A DNA stretch of 64,000 bases from Fodinibacter sp963747405. Its GTDB lineage: Bacteria; Actinomycetota; Actinomycetes; Actinomycetales; Dermatophilaceae. The notes under the pieces were generated by a model. That model was not told the DNA's origin. It saw only the letters and a program-made list of their open reading frames with translations, and made no database searches. Position numbers and translations under genes: made by a program. The stretch's first letter is position 1. The number at the start of each line of letters is the position of its first letter. The stretch spans positions 123,166 to 187,165 of the forward strand of contig CAVVFG010000014.1 of the NCBI GenBank assembly GCA_963747405.1, in the 5' to 3' direction. Positions 32,175 to 40,867 of the stretch are shown in pieces.

Positions 32175-33503
32175 GTGTCCACGTCCGACCTCTTGCCTCG
32201 CCATGGGCGTCAGCTGCCCCTTCGCCTGCTAGGTGCCGTCTCGGCATCGGCGATCGCCCTGCCGCTCTTCGCGTCCTCCGCCCAGGCGGCGACGATCCCG
32301 TTCCCCAAGCCCTCCCGGACGCTGCCGAGCGCCCTCGACGTGGCCGCGCCCTACCAGAAGGGCACCCTCTGCCTGACCGTGAACCAGCCGGGGCCGGTGG
32401 CGTTCGCCAAGCTGCTCAACGCGACCTACGGCACCCACACCTACGGCATCCTGCGCACCTGCGCCGCCGAGCACGGTGAGGGCCGCGCGCTGGACTGGAT
32501 GATCGACTCGACCAAGCCGGCGAACCTGGAGCTGGCCAACGCGCTGACCCGCTGGCTCGTGGCCCCCGACGCCCAGGGACGCCCCGGCGCGATGGCGCGC
32601 CGCTTCGGCATCAACTACATCATCTTCAACCGCCAGCAGTGGAAGGCGTGGGCCCCCGAGCGCGGCTGGACCGTCTACACCGGTGTCTCGCCGCACACCG
32701 ACCACATCCACTTCTCCTTCAACTGGGACGGCGCCTACCAGCGCACGTCGTGGTGGAGCGGGGTCGCGGTGACCACCCCCCTCACCGGTCCGACCGGCTC
32801 AACACAGCCCGCGCCCGCGCCGCTCACCGCCAGCGGCTACCCGCTGCTCGTGCAGGGCGCCAGCGGCGCCGACGTCACCCTGGCGCAGAAGGTGATCGGC
32901 GCGAGCGCCGACGGCAGGTTCGGGCCGCTCACCGCTGCCGCGCTCGGCACCTGGCAGTCCGGGCACGGCGTTTCCGCAACCAAGAAGCTGGACAACGCCA
33001 CCTGGGCGACCATGGAGTACCTGAAGCTCGTACCGGCCCGGGCCAGCGCGCTCTCGCCGTACACCGCCGTCACGCTCCGGCGCGGGTCGAGCGGCGCGGC
33101 GGTCAAGGCGCTGCAGAAGGCGATCGGCGGGCTCACCGTCGACGGCTCCTTCGGCCCGGCCACCGACGCACGGGTCAAGGCCTACCAGAAGTCCAAGGCC
33201 CTGTCGGTCAACGGCGTCGTCGACCGCAAGGTCTGGTTCGCCCTGATGGGCGCGGTGGTCGCTCCTGCTCCGGCCGCCGCGAAGCCGGCGAGCAGCCCGC
33301 TGGCGAAGTACGCCGGCCTCACCCTGAAGCTGTGGTCGAGGGGCGAGGCCGTCAAGGCGCTGCAGAAGGCGATCGGCGGGCTGGTCGTCGACGGCTCCTA
33401 CGGCCGCCTCACCGAGGCACGGGTCAAGGCCTACCAGAAGTCCAAGGGTCTGGCCGCCACCGGTGTGACCGACGCCAAGGTCTGGAAGGCGCTGATGGCC
33501 TAG
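32175..33503 (+). CDS. Secreted LAS/M15-like peptidase with three peptidoglycan-binding domains (442 aa)
   Basis: A signal peptide (LRLLGAVSASAIALPLFASSAQA) is followed by a catalytic domain closely similar to the one at 29004-30428: EHGEGRALDW with H100 and D107, and HTDHIHF with H177/H179. Three PG_binding_1 repeats follow at about residues 222-280, 295-357 and 375-441. The last two are nearly identical in their LQKAIGGL...VDGS(F/Y)G...ARVKAYQKSK cores. The PGBD repeats should anchor the peptidase to peptidoglycan, whereas the paralogue carries FG-GAP repeats. GTG 32175 is set by GAGGAG (32160-32165) 9 nt upstream. It ends 5 bp before the convergent TIGR03089 gene. Confidence 0.9.
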   Translation: MSTSDLLPRHGRQLPLRLLGAVSASAIALPLFASSAQAATIPFPKPSRTLPSALDVAAPYQKGTLCLTVNQPGPVAFAKLLNATYGTHTYGILRTCAAEHGEGRALDWMIDSTKPANLELANALTRWLVAPDAQGRPGAMARRFGINYIIFNRQQWKAWAPERGWTVYTGVSPHTDHIHFSFNWDGAYQRTSWWSGVAVTTPLTGPTGSTQPAPAPLTASGYPLLVQGASGADVTLAQKVIGASADGRFGPLTAAALGTWQSGHGVSATKKLDNATWATMEYLKLVPARASALSPYTAVTLRRGSSGAAVKALQKAIGGLTVDGSFGPATDARVKAYQKSKALSVNGVVDRKVWFALMGAVVAPAPAAAKPASSPLAKYAGLTLKLWSRGEAVKALQKAIGGLVVDGSYGRLTEARVKAYQKSKGLAATGVTDAKVWKALMA

Positions 33504-33508
33504 CGCGC

Positions 33509-34312
33509 TCAGCGCGGGTCGGTCACCTGCTCTGACTCCAGGCGCGCCGCCAGCGCCGCCGGCTCGGGCGCACCCCGGCTGAGCACCAGGGAGCCGTCGG
33601 CGGCCCAGACCGCCAGGGCGAGCCGGAGCAGCTGCGCGGTGTCGCTCGTACCGGTGTGCACCCGCTGTGGCTCGCCGGCCGTCGAGGGCGCCGTCGGCAG
33701 GTCGGCGTAGCGCAGCAGCACGCCGGCGGCCCGCAGGGCGGGCTCGCTGCCGTCCAGCTCGGCCCAGCCGTCGAACACGTCCCCGTGCGTGGCGAGCTCA
33801 CGTGCCTCGTCGACCACGCCGGCCGGTGCCGGCGCCGCCGCCGAGCGGGCCAGGGCGGCGAGGGTGACCAGCACCGCGTCGCCGCCTGCTGCGGCGGCGA
33901 TGTCGACGGCATCCGTCACGACGACGTCGGGCACGGCGGCATCCGTCACCACGACGTCGGGCACGGCGGCGGTGGCGGCCGGCGCTGGGCCGTGGCCGGC
34001 ATCCGGTGTCGTGCGGTGCTCGGGCACCTCGACGCAGGCGCCGACCGACCACGCCGCGAAGGCCCAGTAGAGGGTGCGCCAGTGCGGGGGGAGGTCGAGC
34101 AGCACCACCGAGCCGGGGCCGGCGTCGAGGTCGTCGCGCAGCAGGTTGGCGGCCTTGGCGACCCAGTTGGCCAGCACCCGCGCCGAGAGCTCGATGCGCT
34201 CGCCGCGGGTGGGGGAGTCGGTGTCGTCGTAGACGGTGATGCGCGGCCGGCCCGGGTCGGCGGACACCAGGCGGCGCAGCAGGACGGCCGGGGACTCGGG
34301 TGAGGTGCTCAC
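33509..34312 (-). CDS. TIGR03089-family protein (267 aa)
   Basis: The protein has the TIGR03089 pattern: GRPRITVYDD, RIELSARVLANWVAKAANLLRDDLDAGPGSVVLLDLPPHWRTLYWAFAAWSVGACV, then a variable segment and VLLRYADLP near the end. It resembles a shortened AMP-binding enzyme without the usual C-terminal catalytic part, and its function is unknown. Mycobacterial Rv3268, next to an LCP gene, belongs to this family. The GTG at 34312 follows TAGGGT (minus strand) at 7 nt. A 30-bp in-frame tandem duplication (33907-33936 and 33937-33966, one mismatch) repeats AAVPDVVVTD in the variable segment. Confidence 0.88.
   Translation of the reverse strand: MSTSPESPAVLLRRLVSADPGRPRITVYDDTDSPTRGERIELSARVLANWVAKAANLLRDDLDAGPGSVVLLDLPPHWRTLYWAFAAWSVGACVEVPEHRTTPDAGHGPAPAATAAVPDVVVTDAAVPDVVVTDAVDIAAAAGGDAVLVTLAALARSAAAPAPAGVVDEARELATHGDVFDGWAELDGSEPALRAAGVLLRYADLPTAPSTAGEPQRVHTGTSDTAQLLRLALAVWAADGSLVLSRGAPEPAALAARLESEQVTDPR
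33907..33966 (-). repeat. 30-bp tandem duplication inside the TIGR03089 gene
   Basis: Two 30-bp units differ at one base (33920 versus 33950) and encode a duplicated decapeptide. The unit also contains the octamer GGCATCCG. Confidence 0.85.
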
Positions 34313-34319
34313 CGTGGCG

Positions 34320-34325
34320 ACCCTA
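34320..34325 (-). promoter_or_regulatory. -10 box (TAGGGT) of the TIGR03089 gene, leaderless
   Basis: Minus-strand TAGGGT is 7 nt from GTG 34312. It faces the opposing box at 34360 with the two boxes starting 35 bp apart. Confidence 0.6.
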
Positions 34326-34359
34326 GTGCGGGGCGGGCGGGGTGCGTGCGCCCGGCCAC

Positions 34360-34365
34360 TAGGCT
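34360..34365 (+). promoter_or_regulatory. -10 box (TAGGCT) of the cytidylyltransferase gene, leaderless
   Basis: TAGGCT is 7 nt from ATG 34373. The gap between this and the opposing box is too short for two independent -35 elements. Confidence 0.6.
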
Positions 34366-34372
34366 CGCAGCC

Positions 34373-34777
34373 ATGAGCGCCCGCACGGTCATCACCTTCG
34401 GCACCTTCGACGTGTTCCACGTCGGCCACATCCGGGTGCTGCAGCGCGCCGCGGCGCTGGGCGACACGCTCGTCGTGGGCGTCTCGGCCGACGCGCTGAA
34501 CATCGCGAAGAAGGGCCGGGCGCCGGTCTACACCCAGCAGGAGCGGATGGAGATCGTCGCCAGCCTGCGGGTGGTCGACGAGGTGTTCGTCGAGGAGTCG
34601 CTCGAGCTCAAGCGCGACTACATCCTCGAGCACGGCGCTGACGTGCTCGTCATGGGCGACGACTGGGCCGGCAAGTTCGACTGGGTGAGCGACGTCTGCG
34701 AGGTGGTCTACCTGCCGCGCACGCCCTCGGTGTCGACAACCGGCATCATCGAGCACATCGCCAGCATGGGGTCGTGA
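34373..34777 (+). CDS. TagD-like cytidylyltransferase (134 aa)
   Basis: This small alpha/beta nucleotidyltransferase has the class-defining HxGH (H16-V17-G18-H19 in TFGTFDVFHVGH) and the C-terminal RTPSVSTT (116-123) that corresponds to the RTxGISTT motif of glycerol-3-phosphate cytidylyltransferases. Length fits TagD (about 130 aa). TagD makes CDP-glycerol for teichoic-acid type polymers; related enzymes use other alcohol phosphates, so the exact substrate is uncertain. The start ATG 34373 follows a leaderless promoter. The stop overlaps the GTG of the next membrane protein (GTGA), indicating an operon. Confidence 0.9.
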   Translation: MSARTVITFGTFDVFHVGHIRVLQRAAALGDTLVVGVSADALNIAKKGRAPVYTQQERMEIVASLRVVDEVFVEESLELKRDYILEHGADVLVMGDDWAGKFDWVSDVCEVVYLPRTPSVSTTGIIEHIASMGS

Positions 34778-36924
34778 GGGCTCGCCTCCTCCCCGCGCTT
34801 GCCGTCGGCACGGCCCTGTGGGTCGTCGCGGTGAGCGCCGCGGCCGCGGCGCTGTCGGCGCTCGGGTGGTGGTCACCCTGGGTGGCGTGGCCGGCGGGTG
34901 TGCTCGTCGCCGTGGGGTGCTGGTGGTGCGTGCGCCGGCTGCCGCCGGTACGGATGCCGTTCGCGGCGTCGGTGGCGCTGGTCGCCGTCGTCGTGGGCTT
35001 CACGGTCTGGGCCGGTGCGACGCACTCGGAGCAGGTGCTGCCGCGGCGCGACGCCGCGAGCAACCTGCAGGCGGCGGTGAGCCTGGCGACGACCGGGTCG
35101 CGGGTGGTCGCGGTCGACGCCGGCTCGGTGGGGGGTGCGGGGGTTCTCGAGCTGCCGGGGGTGACCTTGGCCAGCCCGGCGTTCTTCGAGGTCGGCTCGA
35201 GTGCCGCCCCCGCCGTGCAGCCGCAGTTCGTCGTGGGGCCGGCGGTCGTCTACGCGTTCGGCTGGTGGGCCGGGGGGGCCGGAGCAGCCATGCTGCTGCC
35301 GGCACTGGCGATGGGGCTGGCGCTGCTCGCGCTCGGACTGCTGGTCGCCCGGGTGGCCGGTGCGTGGGTCGGGGTCGCGACCGCGGCCGTCACCGGCATC
35401 CTCTTCCCGGTGGTGCACACCGCGCGCGCCACCTACTCGGAGCCGCTGGCGATGCTCACCCTGACGGCCGGGCTGCTGGCGGTCACCCTGGCCGTTGCCG
35501 CGGGGCGGGATACCGCGGGGGACGGTGACGACGACGGTGGGCCGGGCTCCGCCCCAGCCGGTCTCGTGGGCGACGCGTCGTCGCAGGGGATGGTGGCCGG
35601 CCGGGCGCCGCTGCGCTCCGTGGTGCTCCACGACGCCTCGGCGCGGGCCGGCCTGCTGGCGGGCGTGCTCGTCGGCGGCACCGGGCTGGTGCGGGTCGAC
35701 GCCCTGCGCGAGGTCGTGCTGCTGCTGCCGGTGCTGGCCCTGGGCGCGGCCTTCCGCACCCGCTGGCCCCGGCCGGTGCTCGTCGGCCTGGCCGGCTCGC
35801 TGCTGGTGGCCGCAGTGGCCGCGGTCGGTCTGTCGTGGCAGTACCTCGCGTCGATCGCGGGCAGCCTGCTGCCGCTGCTGGCCCTGGGGCTGGTGGTCGG
35901 CGGCGGGTCGTGGCTGGCGCTGGTGGTGTGGCGTCGCGGGTGGCGGCTGCCGTTGGTGGTGGTGCGCCTGCTGCCCGACCTGGTGGCGGGTCTGGTGGTC
36001 GTGGCCGGGCTCTACCTCGCGAGCCGGCCGCTCTGGCAGACGGTGCGGCAGAGCCCGGACGACCCGGGGTCGCGCTACGTCGCCGGCATGCAGTCGCGGC
36101 AGGGGCTCCCGGTCGACGGTGGTCGCACCTACGCAGAGCAGTCGGTGGCGTGGCTGTCGTGGTACGTCGGGCCGGTGGCGCTCGGGCTGTCCCTGGCGGT
36201 GCTGGCCGTGCTGCTGCGGCGGGCGGTGCTGTCGGCCGGCTCGCGCCGGGTCGACGCCTGGCTGCCCGCACTCTTCGTCGCGGCGGGGTCGACCCTGCTC
36301 ACCCTGGCGCGGCCCGGCATCACCCCCGACCACCCGTGGGCCGACCGGCGGCTGCTCATCGCGCTGCCCCTCGTCGTGGCCCTGGTGTGCACCGGCGTCG
36401 CCTGGGCGCTGCGCCGGGCGCACGCCGAGGGTCGCCGCTGGGTGGGGGCGGTGGCCGCGGTCGTCGTCGGTGCCCTCGTGGTCGGGCCGGCGGTGCTGGC
36501 CACCTGGCCGCACCGGGCCGGTGGCGTGGAGCGCGGCTCCCTGGCCGCCGTCGATGCGGTGTGCGGGGCGCTCTCGCCGGGCGACGTCGTGCTCGCCGTC
36601 GACTCCCGCGCCGCCAACGAGTGGCCGCAGGTCGTGCGCGGGATGTGCGGCCTGCCGGCGCTGTCGACCAGGTCGGGGCTGCGCGCCGACCCGGGGCAGC
36701 TGGCGACCACGGTGGCGACGGTCTCTCGCGAGGTCGGTGCCCGGGGCGGCCGGCTCGTGCTGCTGGCGGCCGACTCCGATGCCGCCCTGACCGGCCTGGG
36801 GGTGGCCCCGAGGCAGGTCGTCGGCACGGTCGTGCGCGAGGACGAGCACGTGCTGGAGCAGAAGCCGTCGCGCACCGACCCCCTGCCGGTGCGCGTCTGG
36901 CTCGCCCCGGCCCCGGCCCCCTGA
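34774..36924 (+). CDS. Large polytopic membrane protein, possible GT-C-type transferase (716 aa)
   Basis: There are about twelve to fourteen hydrophobic helices with periplasmic loops; LPRRDAASNLQ after the second helix is in the place where GT-C enzymes put their catalytic Asp/Glu. An Asp/Gly-rich cytoplasmic insert (DTAGDGDDDGGPGS, around residue 247) interrupts the helices. The C-terminus is a soluble region with RGMCGLPALSTRSG. Its gene overlaps the TagD-like gene by four bases (GTG 34774), so the pair probably acts on the same glycan. I do not recognise a precise family. The 3' end abuts a 53-bp repeat array. Confidence 0.75.
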   Translation: MRARLLPALAVGTALWVVAVSAAAAALSALGWWSPWVAWPAGVLVAVGCWWCVRRLPPVRMPFAASVALVAVVVGFTVWAGATHSEQVLPRRDAASNLQAAVSLATTGSRVVAVDAGSVGGAGVLELPGVTLASPAFFEVGSSAAPAVQPQFVVGPAVVYAFGWWAGGAGAAMLLPALAMGLALLALGLLVARVAGAWVGVATAAVTGILFPVVHTARATYSEPLAMLTLTAGLLAVTLAVAAGRDTAGDGDDDGGPGSAPAGLVGDASSQGMVAGRAPLRSVVLHDASARAGLLAGVLVGGTGLVRVDALREVVLLLPVLALGAAFRTRWPRPVLVGLAGSLLVAAVAAVGLSWQYLASIAGSLLPLLALGLVVGGGSWLALVVWRRGWRLPLVVVRLLPDLVAGLVVVAGLYLASRPLWQTVRQSPDDPGSRYVAGMQSRQGLPVDGGRTYAEQSVAWLSWYVGPVALGLSLAVLAVLLRRAVLSAGSRRVDAWLPALFVAAGSTLLTLARPGITPDHPWADRRLLIALPLVVALVCTGVAWALRRAHAEGRRWVGAVAAVVVGALVVGPAVLATWPHRAGGVERGSLAAVDAVCGALSPGDVVLAVDSRAANEWPQVVRGMCGLPALSTRSGLRADPGQLATTVATVSREVGARGGRLVLLAADSDAALTGLGVAPRQVVGTVVREDEHVLEQKPSRTDPLPVRVWLAPAPAP

Positions 36925-36928
36925 CCGC

Positions 36929-37123
36929 GTCCCGAAATCGACCAATAGGTCACAGCGGGGACGGCATCCGGGTGGGTGCGTGTCCCGGGATCGACCAATA
37001 GGTCACCGCGGGGACGGCATCCGGGTGGGTGCGTGTCCCGGGATCGACCAATAGGTCACAGCGGGGACGGCATCCGGGTGGGTGCGTGTCCCGGGATCGA
37101 CCTATCGGTCACAGCGGGGACGG
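36929..37123. repeat. 53-bp tandem repeat array (3 full copies plus a partial fourth) between convergent genes
   Basis: Units start at 36929, 36982, 37035 and 37088; the last is cut to 36 bp. Each carries GACC-AATA-GGTC (GACC-TATC-GGTC in the fourth), a 4-bp stem whose loop varies while the stem is kept, and GGGAC and GTCCC halves that can pair with the next unit. Full copies contain GGCATCCG. The array fills the gap from the stop at 36924 to the convergent stop at 37125. Confidence 0.95.
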
Positions 37124-37124
37124 C

Positions 37125-37922
37125 TCAGCGGGTGAAGGTGGGCGCCACCCGGCGCTGCACCACGGCATACGTGGGCCGGTCGACGGCCACCACGAGACCC
37201 GGGCGCAGCGACCGCGGGCCGTAGGGGGCGCCGTCAGGGTGGCCGACCGTGCCGCCGGCCTCGGTGACGAGCAGGCTGCCCGGTGCGTGGTCCCACGGGT
37301 TGGAGCGACTGTAGACGATGTAGTCGGTGGCGCCCTCGACGAGCTTGGGGTAGTCGACGCCGCAGCACACCCAGGACAGCCTCACCGGCGGGAGGTCGCC
37401 GCCGAGGCGCTGGTCACGCATCGCCCACATCGAGGTGACGCCCTGCGGGTCGCGGTCGTCGGCCACCGGGGTGGTGTGGGCCCGCACGCCGTCACGCCAG
37501 GTGCCACCGCCGAGCTCGGCCACCCAGGAGACCTCGTGCTCGGGCTGCCAGATCCAGCCGCGCACCGTCTCGCCGGCCACGGTCTCGGCCACCATGACGG
37601 CGTGGTCCGGGGAGCCGTGCACGAAGTTCTTGGTGCCGTCGATCGGGTCGACCGTGAAGGCGTGGTCGGCCGCGAGGTAGCGGTCCATCAGCGAGTGGTC
37701 CGCGGCGAACGCCTCCTCGCCGAGCACCACGGCATCCGGGTAGGCGCCGAGGAGTCGGGCGGTGATGACCTCCTCGGCCTCGCGGTCAGCGACCGTGACG
37801 AGGTCCCCAGGGTTCTTCTCCATGACCTCGGCCGCCGCGAGCGAGCGGAAGCGAGGCGTGATGACCTCTGCGGCGACCTCACGCAGGAGGTCGAGGACGG
37901 CGTCTGTCGACAGGCCCGGCAT
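37125..37922 (-). CDS. Inositol-monophosphatase-family phosphatase, possibly histidinol-phosphatase (265 aa)
   Basis: This Mg-dependent phosphatase has all family motifs: GEEAF for the first metal site, VDPIDGTKNF for the DPIDGT motif and NPWDHAPGSLLVTEAGG for the WDxAxG motif. The fold removes phosphate from inositol phosphate, 3'-phosphoadenosine phosphate, fructose-1,6-bisphosphate or histidinol phosphate. Many actinobacterial members annotated as HisN look like this one, but the substrate cannot be fixed. ATG 37922 is the start. The 3' end converges on the 53-bp repeat array. Confidence 0.88.
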   Translation of the reverse strand: MPGLSTDAVLDLLREVAAEVITPRFRSLAAAEVMEKNPGDLVTVADREAEEVITARLLGAYPDAVVLGEEAFAADHSLMDRYLAADHAFTVDPIDGTKNFVHGSPDHAVMVAETVAGETVRGWIWQPEHEVSWVAELGGGTWRDGVRAHTTPVADDRDPQGVTSMWAMRDQRLGGDLPPVRLSWVCCGVDYPKLVEGATDYIVYSRSNPWDHAPGSLLVTEAGGTVGHPDGAPYGPRSLRPGLVVAVDRPTYAVVQRRVAPTFTR

Positions 37923-38021
37923 GGGGCAACCGTGTCACAGCGGCGGGAAGGCGCCAAATGGGTCGTCCCCGGCCGGCGTCGAAGCCCGCTGACGAGGCCG
38001 GTTGTCGGCCCCGGCCATGGG

Positions 38022-38027
38022 TAGTGT
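38022..38027 (+). promoter_or_regulatory. -10 box (TAGTGT) of the topoisomerase gene, leaderless
   Basis: TAGTGT is spaced 6 nt from ATG 38034 with no ribosome-binding site. Confidence 0.55.
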
Positions 38028-38033
38028 CCCGGC

Positions 38034-39041
38034 ATGGCGCGGTTGCGGCGGGTGTCACCGCAGACGAAGGGGTGGACGCGCCGAAGGGCCGGCAGGGGCT
38101 TCACCTACCTCGACGACGCCGGCCACCGGCTCCCGCCGGAGGAGGTCGAGCGCATCCGTTCCCTGGCCATCCCCCCGGCCTGGACCCACGTGTGGATCTG
38201 CCCCTACGCCAACGGCCACATCCAGGCGGTCGGCACGGATGCCGCGGGCCGCCGCCAGTACCTCTACCACCCGGTGTGGCGCCAGAAGCGCGACGAGCTG
38301 AAGTTCGACCGGGTCAAGGCGGCGGGCACGCGTCTGGCCAAGGCCCGCGAGCGCCTCATCAGCGACCTCCAGCACGAGGGGATGCCGCTCTCGCGCGCCG
38401 CCGCCACGGCCACCCGGCTGCTCGACCTGGGCTACTTCCGCATCGGCAGTGACGCCTACGCCGACGCCAACGGCTCGTTCGGGCTCACCACGCTCGAGCG
38501 CCGCCACGTGCGGCGCCGTGGCGACGACCTCGTGTTCGGCTTCGTCGGCAAGTCCGGCGTCGAGCACTCCATCGTCATCAGCGACCCACAGGTCATCGAG
38601 TCGCTGAACCTGATGCGCAAGCGCCGCGGCGGGTCGAGCCGGCTGCTGGCCTACCGCGGCGAGGCGCGCTGGGCCGACCTCGACGCCTCGGCGGTCAACG
38701 CCTACATCTCCCAGATGGTGCACGAGGACCTCACCGCCAAGGACTTCCGCACCTGGCACGCCACGGTGCTGGCGGCGGTGGCGCTGGCGCAGAGCCCGGA
38801 GCAGGGCGACACCAAGGCGTCGCGCAAGCGGGCGGTCAAGGCGGCCGTGGAGGAGGTGTCCGCCTACCTCGGCAACACCCCCACCATCGCACGGGCCTCC
38901 TACATCGACCCCAGGGTCATCGAGCAGTACGAGGACGGCGTGACCATCGCCGGCACGCTGCGCCAGACCTACCCGACGCAGGACAAGCGCCAGGCCGCCA
39001 CCGAGAAGGCCGTGGCCCGGCTGATCGACAACGCCGACTGA
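38034..39041 (+). CDS. DNA topoisomerase IB, poxvirus-like (335 aa)
   Basis: This is a small bacterial type IB topoisomerase, which relaxes DNA by a transient 3'-phosphotyrosine bond. Visible family blocks are RIRSLAIPPAWTHVWICP, GRRQYLYHPVWRQKRDELKFDR, RIGSDAYADANGSFGLTTL, RTWHATVLAA with the catalytic Arg and His, and ASYIDPRVIEQY with the active-site Tyr at about residue 290. Length is usual (about 330-360 aa). The start ATG 38034 has a leaderless promoter. It stands alone, is convergent with the K+ channel gene and has no obvious link to the glycan genes. Confidence 0.93.
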   Translation: MARLRRVSPQTKGWTRRRAGRGFTYLDDAGHRLPPEEVERIRSLAIPPAWTHVWICPYANGHIQAVGTDAAGRRQYLYHPVWRQKRDELKFDRVKAAGTRLAKARERLISDLQHEGMPLSRAAATATRLLDLGYFRIGSDAYADANGSFGLTTLERRHVRRRGDDLVFGFVGKSGVEHSIVISDPQVIESLNLMRKRRGGSSRLLAYRGEARWADLDASAVNAYISQMVHEDLTAKDFRTWHATVLAAVALAQSPEQGDTKASRKRAVKAAVEEVSAYLGNTPTIARASYIDPRVIEQYEDGVTIAGTLRQTYPTQDKRQAATEKAVARLIDNAD

Positions 39042-39094
39042 GCACCCGGCATCCGCGACCACGCCGACCCGAGCGATGCCGCCGACTCGAAGAC

Positions 39095-40861
39095 TCAGGC
39101 GCGCTGGCCCTCGCGCGTGATCGCCCGCCACACCCAGCTCGACGCCGCCGGCTCGCCCGACAGGCAGTAGGCGGCCGAGGAGTCGACGAGCAGGGTCGAC
39201 TCCATGGCCCGGCGCGCCGCCGCGCGCCCGGCCAGCAGCACCCGGTCGCCGAGCACGAGCGGCTGGTCGTCGGGCGGCGCGAGCGTGGCGCCCGACGCGC
39301 CGTCGACCATGAGGCACACCACCTCGAGCGCCTGGTCGCGGTCGAGCGGGTCGCGCAGCAGGTTCCCGAGCGGCACGTCGTGGTGCGCCAGCCGGCGGGC
39401 CACCGCCGGTGCCTCGCGGCTGTCGATCCCCACCTCCCACAGCTCGGGCGAGCCGTGGCCGCAGCGCTCGACCAGCCGCGCCAGCACCTGCGAGCTCCAG
39501 TCCTGGCCCCGGTGTGCCGCCGACTCCAGGAACTGCCACAGCATCGGGGCACCGATGTGCGCCAGCGCCTCCTGGGCCACGACGGCGGTCGGCACCAGCA
39601 GCAGGTCGATCTCCATGGCCTCGAACAGCGCCGTGTTCGAGGGCTGGTTCTGGCGGGCCACCACGTAGAGGTCGGGGTTGACCCGGCGCGCGGCGGCGAC
39701 GAGCGAGAGGTTCGTGACGTCGTTGTCGGTGCCCGCGATGAAGCCGACGGCCCGCTCGACCCCCGCCCGGTCCAGCACGTCCCGGCTGGTGCCGTCGCCC
39801 ACGATGACCCCGTCCGCGCCCTCGGGGTCGTCCTGCAGCCCGGTGCCGGCGTCGACGATGATGACCTCGAGGTCCTTGCGGCGCAGGTCGCGGGTCACCT
39901 CCCGGCCGAAGCGACCGTAGCCGTAGACGACCCAGGGGCCCGGCTCCACGCTCGCGTGCGCCTCCGGCAGCCCGGCTCCGGGGGCCCGGGTGAGCCAGTT
40001 GGAGAGCTGCTCGGTGGCCGGGGCCCGCAGCGCGACGGTGAAGTGGTCGCCGAACCGGTCGAAGGGGTCGATGACGGTGGGGTTGCCGAACTCGCGCATC
40101 CGCGCCGTGATGCTCGGCGACAGGCTGCGCGCGATGACGGGGAGGTCGGGTCGCAGCACCGCCGCGGCCATCACGGTCGCGAGGTTGGCCTCGTCGTCGT
40201 CGGTCAGCGCGAGCACCCCGGTGCAGCTGGGGTGGGTCAGCCCGGCCTGCCCGAGCGCCTGCGGGTCGCGCACGTCGGCCACCACGGCAGGGACGTCGGC
40301 GCCGTACGCGCCCAGGTCGAGGTTGTCGATCGCCTCCTCACGGCGGTCGATGACGACGAACCGCCGGCCGAGCTCGTCGAGCCAGGTGCCGAGCAGCGCA
40401 CCGGCCTCCCCGTGTCCCGCCATCAGCCAGAACGGCTCGCGCAACCGGGTGACCGAGCGGCGGAACCGCTGCGCCGCCACCGCCTGCTTGAACGGGCGGG
40501 ACTGCAGCAGCGACAGCAGGGACCCGACGGCGTAGGCCCAGCCCACCACCGTCAGGTAGATCGACAGGCTCACCCACATCCGCTGGGCGTCGTTGAACTG
40601 CTGGGGGATCTCGCCGTAGCCGATGGTGCTGGCCGTGTAGCTCATGAAGTAGAAGGCGTCGAAGAAGCCCATCCGCCAGGTGCCCTGGGCGGACGTGCCG
40701 GGGATGAGGGTGAGCCCGAGGATGCTGATCGAGAAGATCGTGATGAGCACGATGAACGGCACCCGCATGCGGCGCAGCACGAGGAAGACGGCCTCCGACG
40801 ACGCGGGGCCGATCGCCGCGCGCACCTCGGCGGAGCTCGGCGCCTGCTCCATCCAGGACAT
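39095..40861 (-). CDS. Potassium channel with two RCK/TrkA-N domains (588 aa)
   Basis: The N-terminal ~125 residues contain two helices flanking a pore loop with filter TIGYG (79-83; TASTIGYGE). Two TrkA-N-type Rossmann segments follow, WLMAGHGEAGALL and WVVYGYGRFGREV, which should bind NAD-type ligands and gate the pore. The later region ends with the TrkA-C-like VLGDRVLLAG segment. Two RCK units per chain resemble the long TrkA or KtrA fusion type. ATG 40861 is the start; ATG 40852 would also fit. The gene follows a small membrane protein by six bases in the same direction. Confidence 0.9.
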   Translation of the reverse strand: MSWMEQAPSSAEVRAAIGPASSEAVFLVLRRMRVPFIVLITIFSISILGLTLIPGTSAQGTWRMGFFDAFYFMSYTASTIGYGEIPQQFNDAQRMWVSLSIYLTVVGWAYAVGSLLSLLQSRPFKQAVAAQRFRRSVTRLREPFWLMAGHGEAGALLGTWLDELGRRFVVIDRREEAIDNLDLGAYGADVPAVVADVRDPQALGQAGLTHPSCTGVLALTDDDEANLATVMAAAVLRPDLPVIARSLSPSITARMREFGNPTVIDPFDRFGDHFTVALRAPATEQLSNWLTRAPGAGLPEAHASVEPGPWVVYGYGRFGREVTRDLRRKDLEVIIVDAGTGLQDDPEGADGVIVGDGTSRDVLDRAGVERAVGFIAGTDNDVTNLSLVAAARRVNPDLYVVARQNQPSNTALFEAMEIDLLLVPTAVVAQEALAHIGAPMLWQFLESAAHRGQDWSSQVLARLVERCGHGSPELWEVGIDSREAPAVARRLAHHDVPLGNLLRDPLDRDQALEVVCLMVDGASGATLAPPDDQPLVLGDRVLLAGRAAARRAMESTLLVDSSAAYCLSGEPAASSWVWRAITREGQRA

Positions 40862-40867
40862 CGGTGC

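Noticed and set aside
36929..37123. CRISPR array
   Set aside because: Units are uniform 53-bp tandem repeats without spacers, and no cas genes are in the window.
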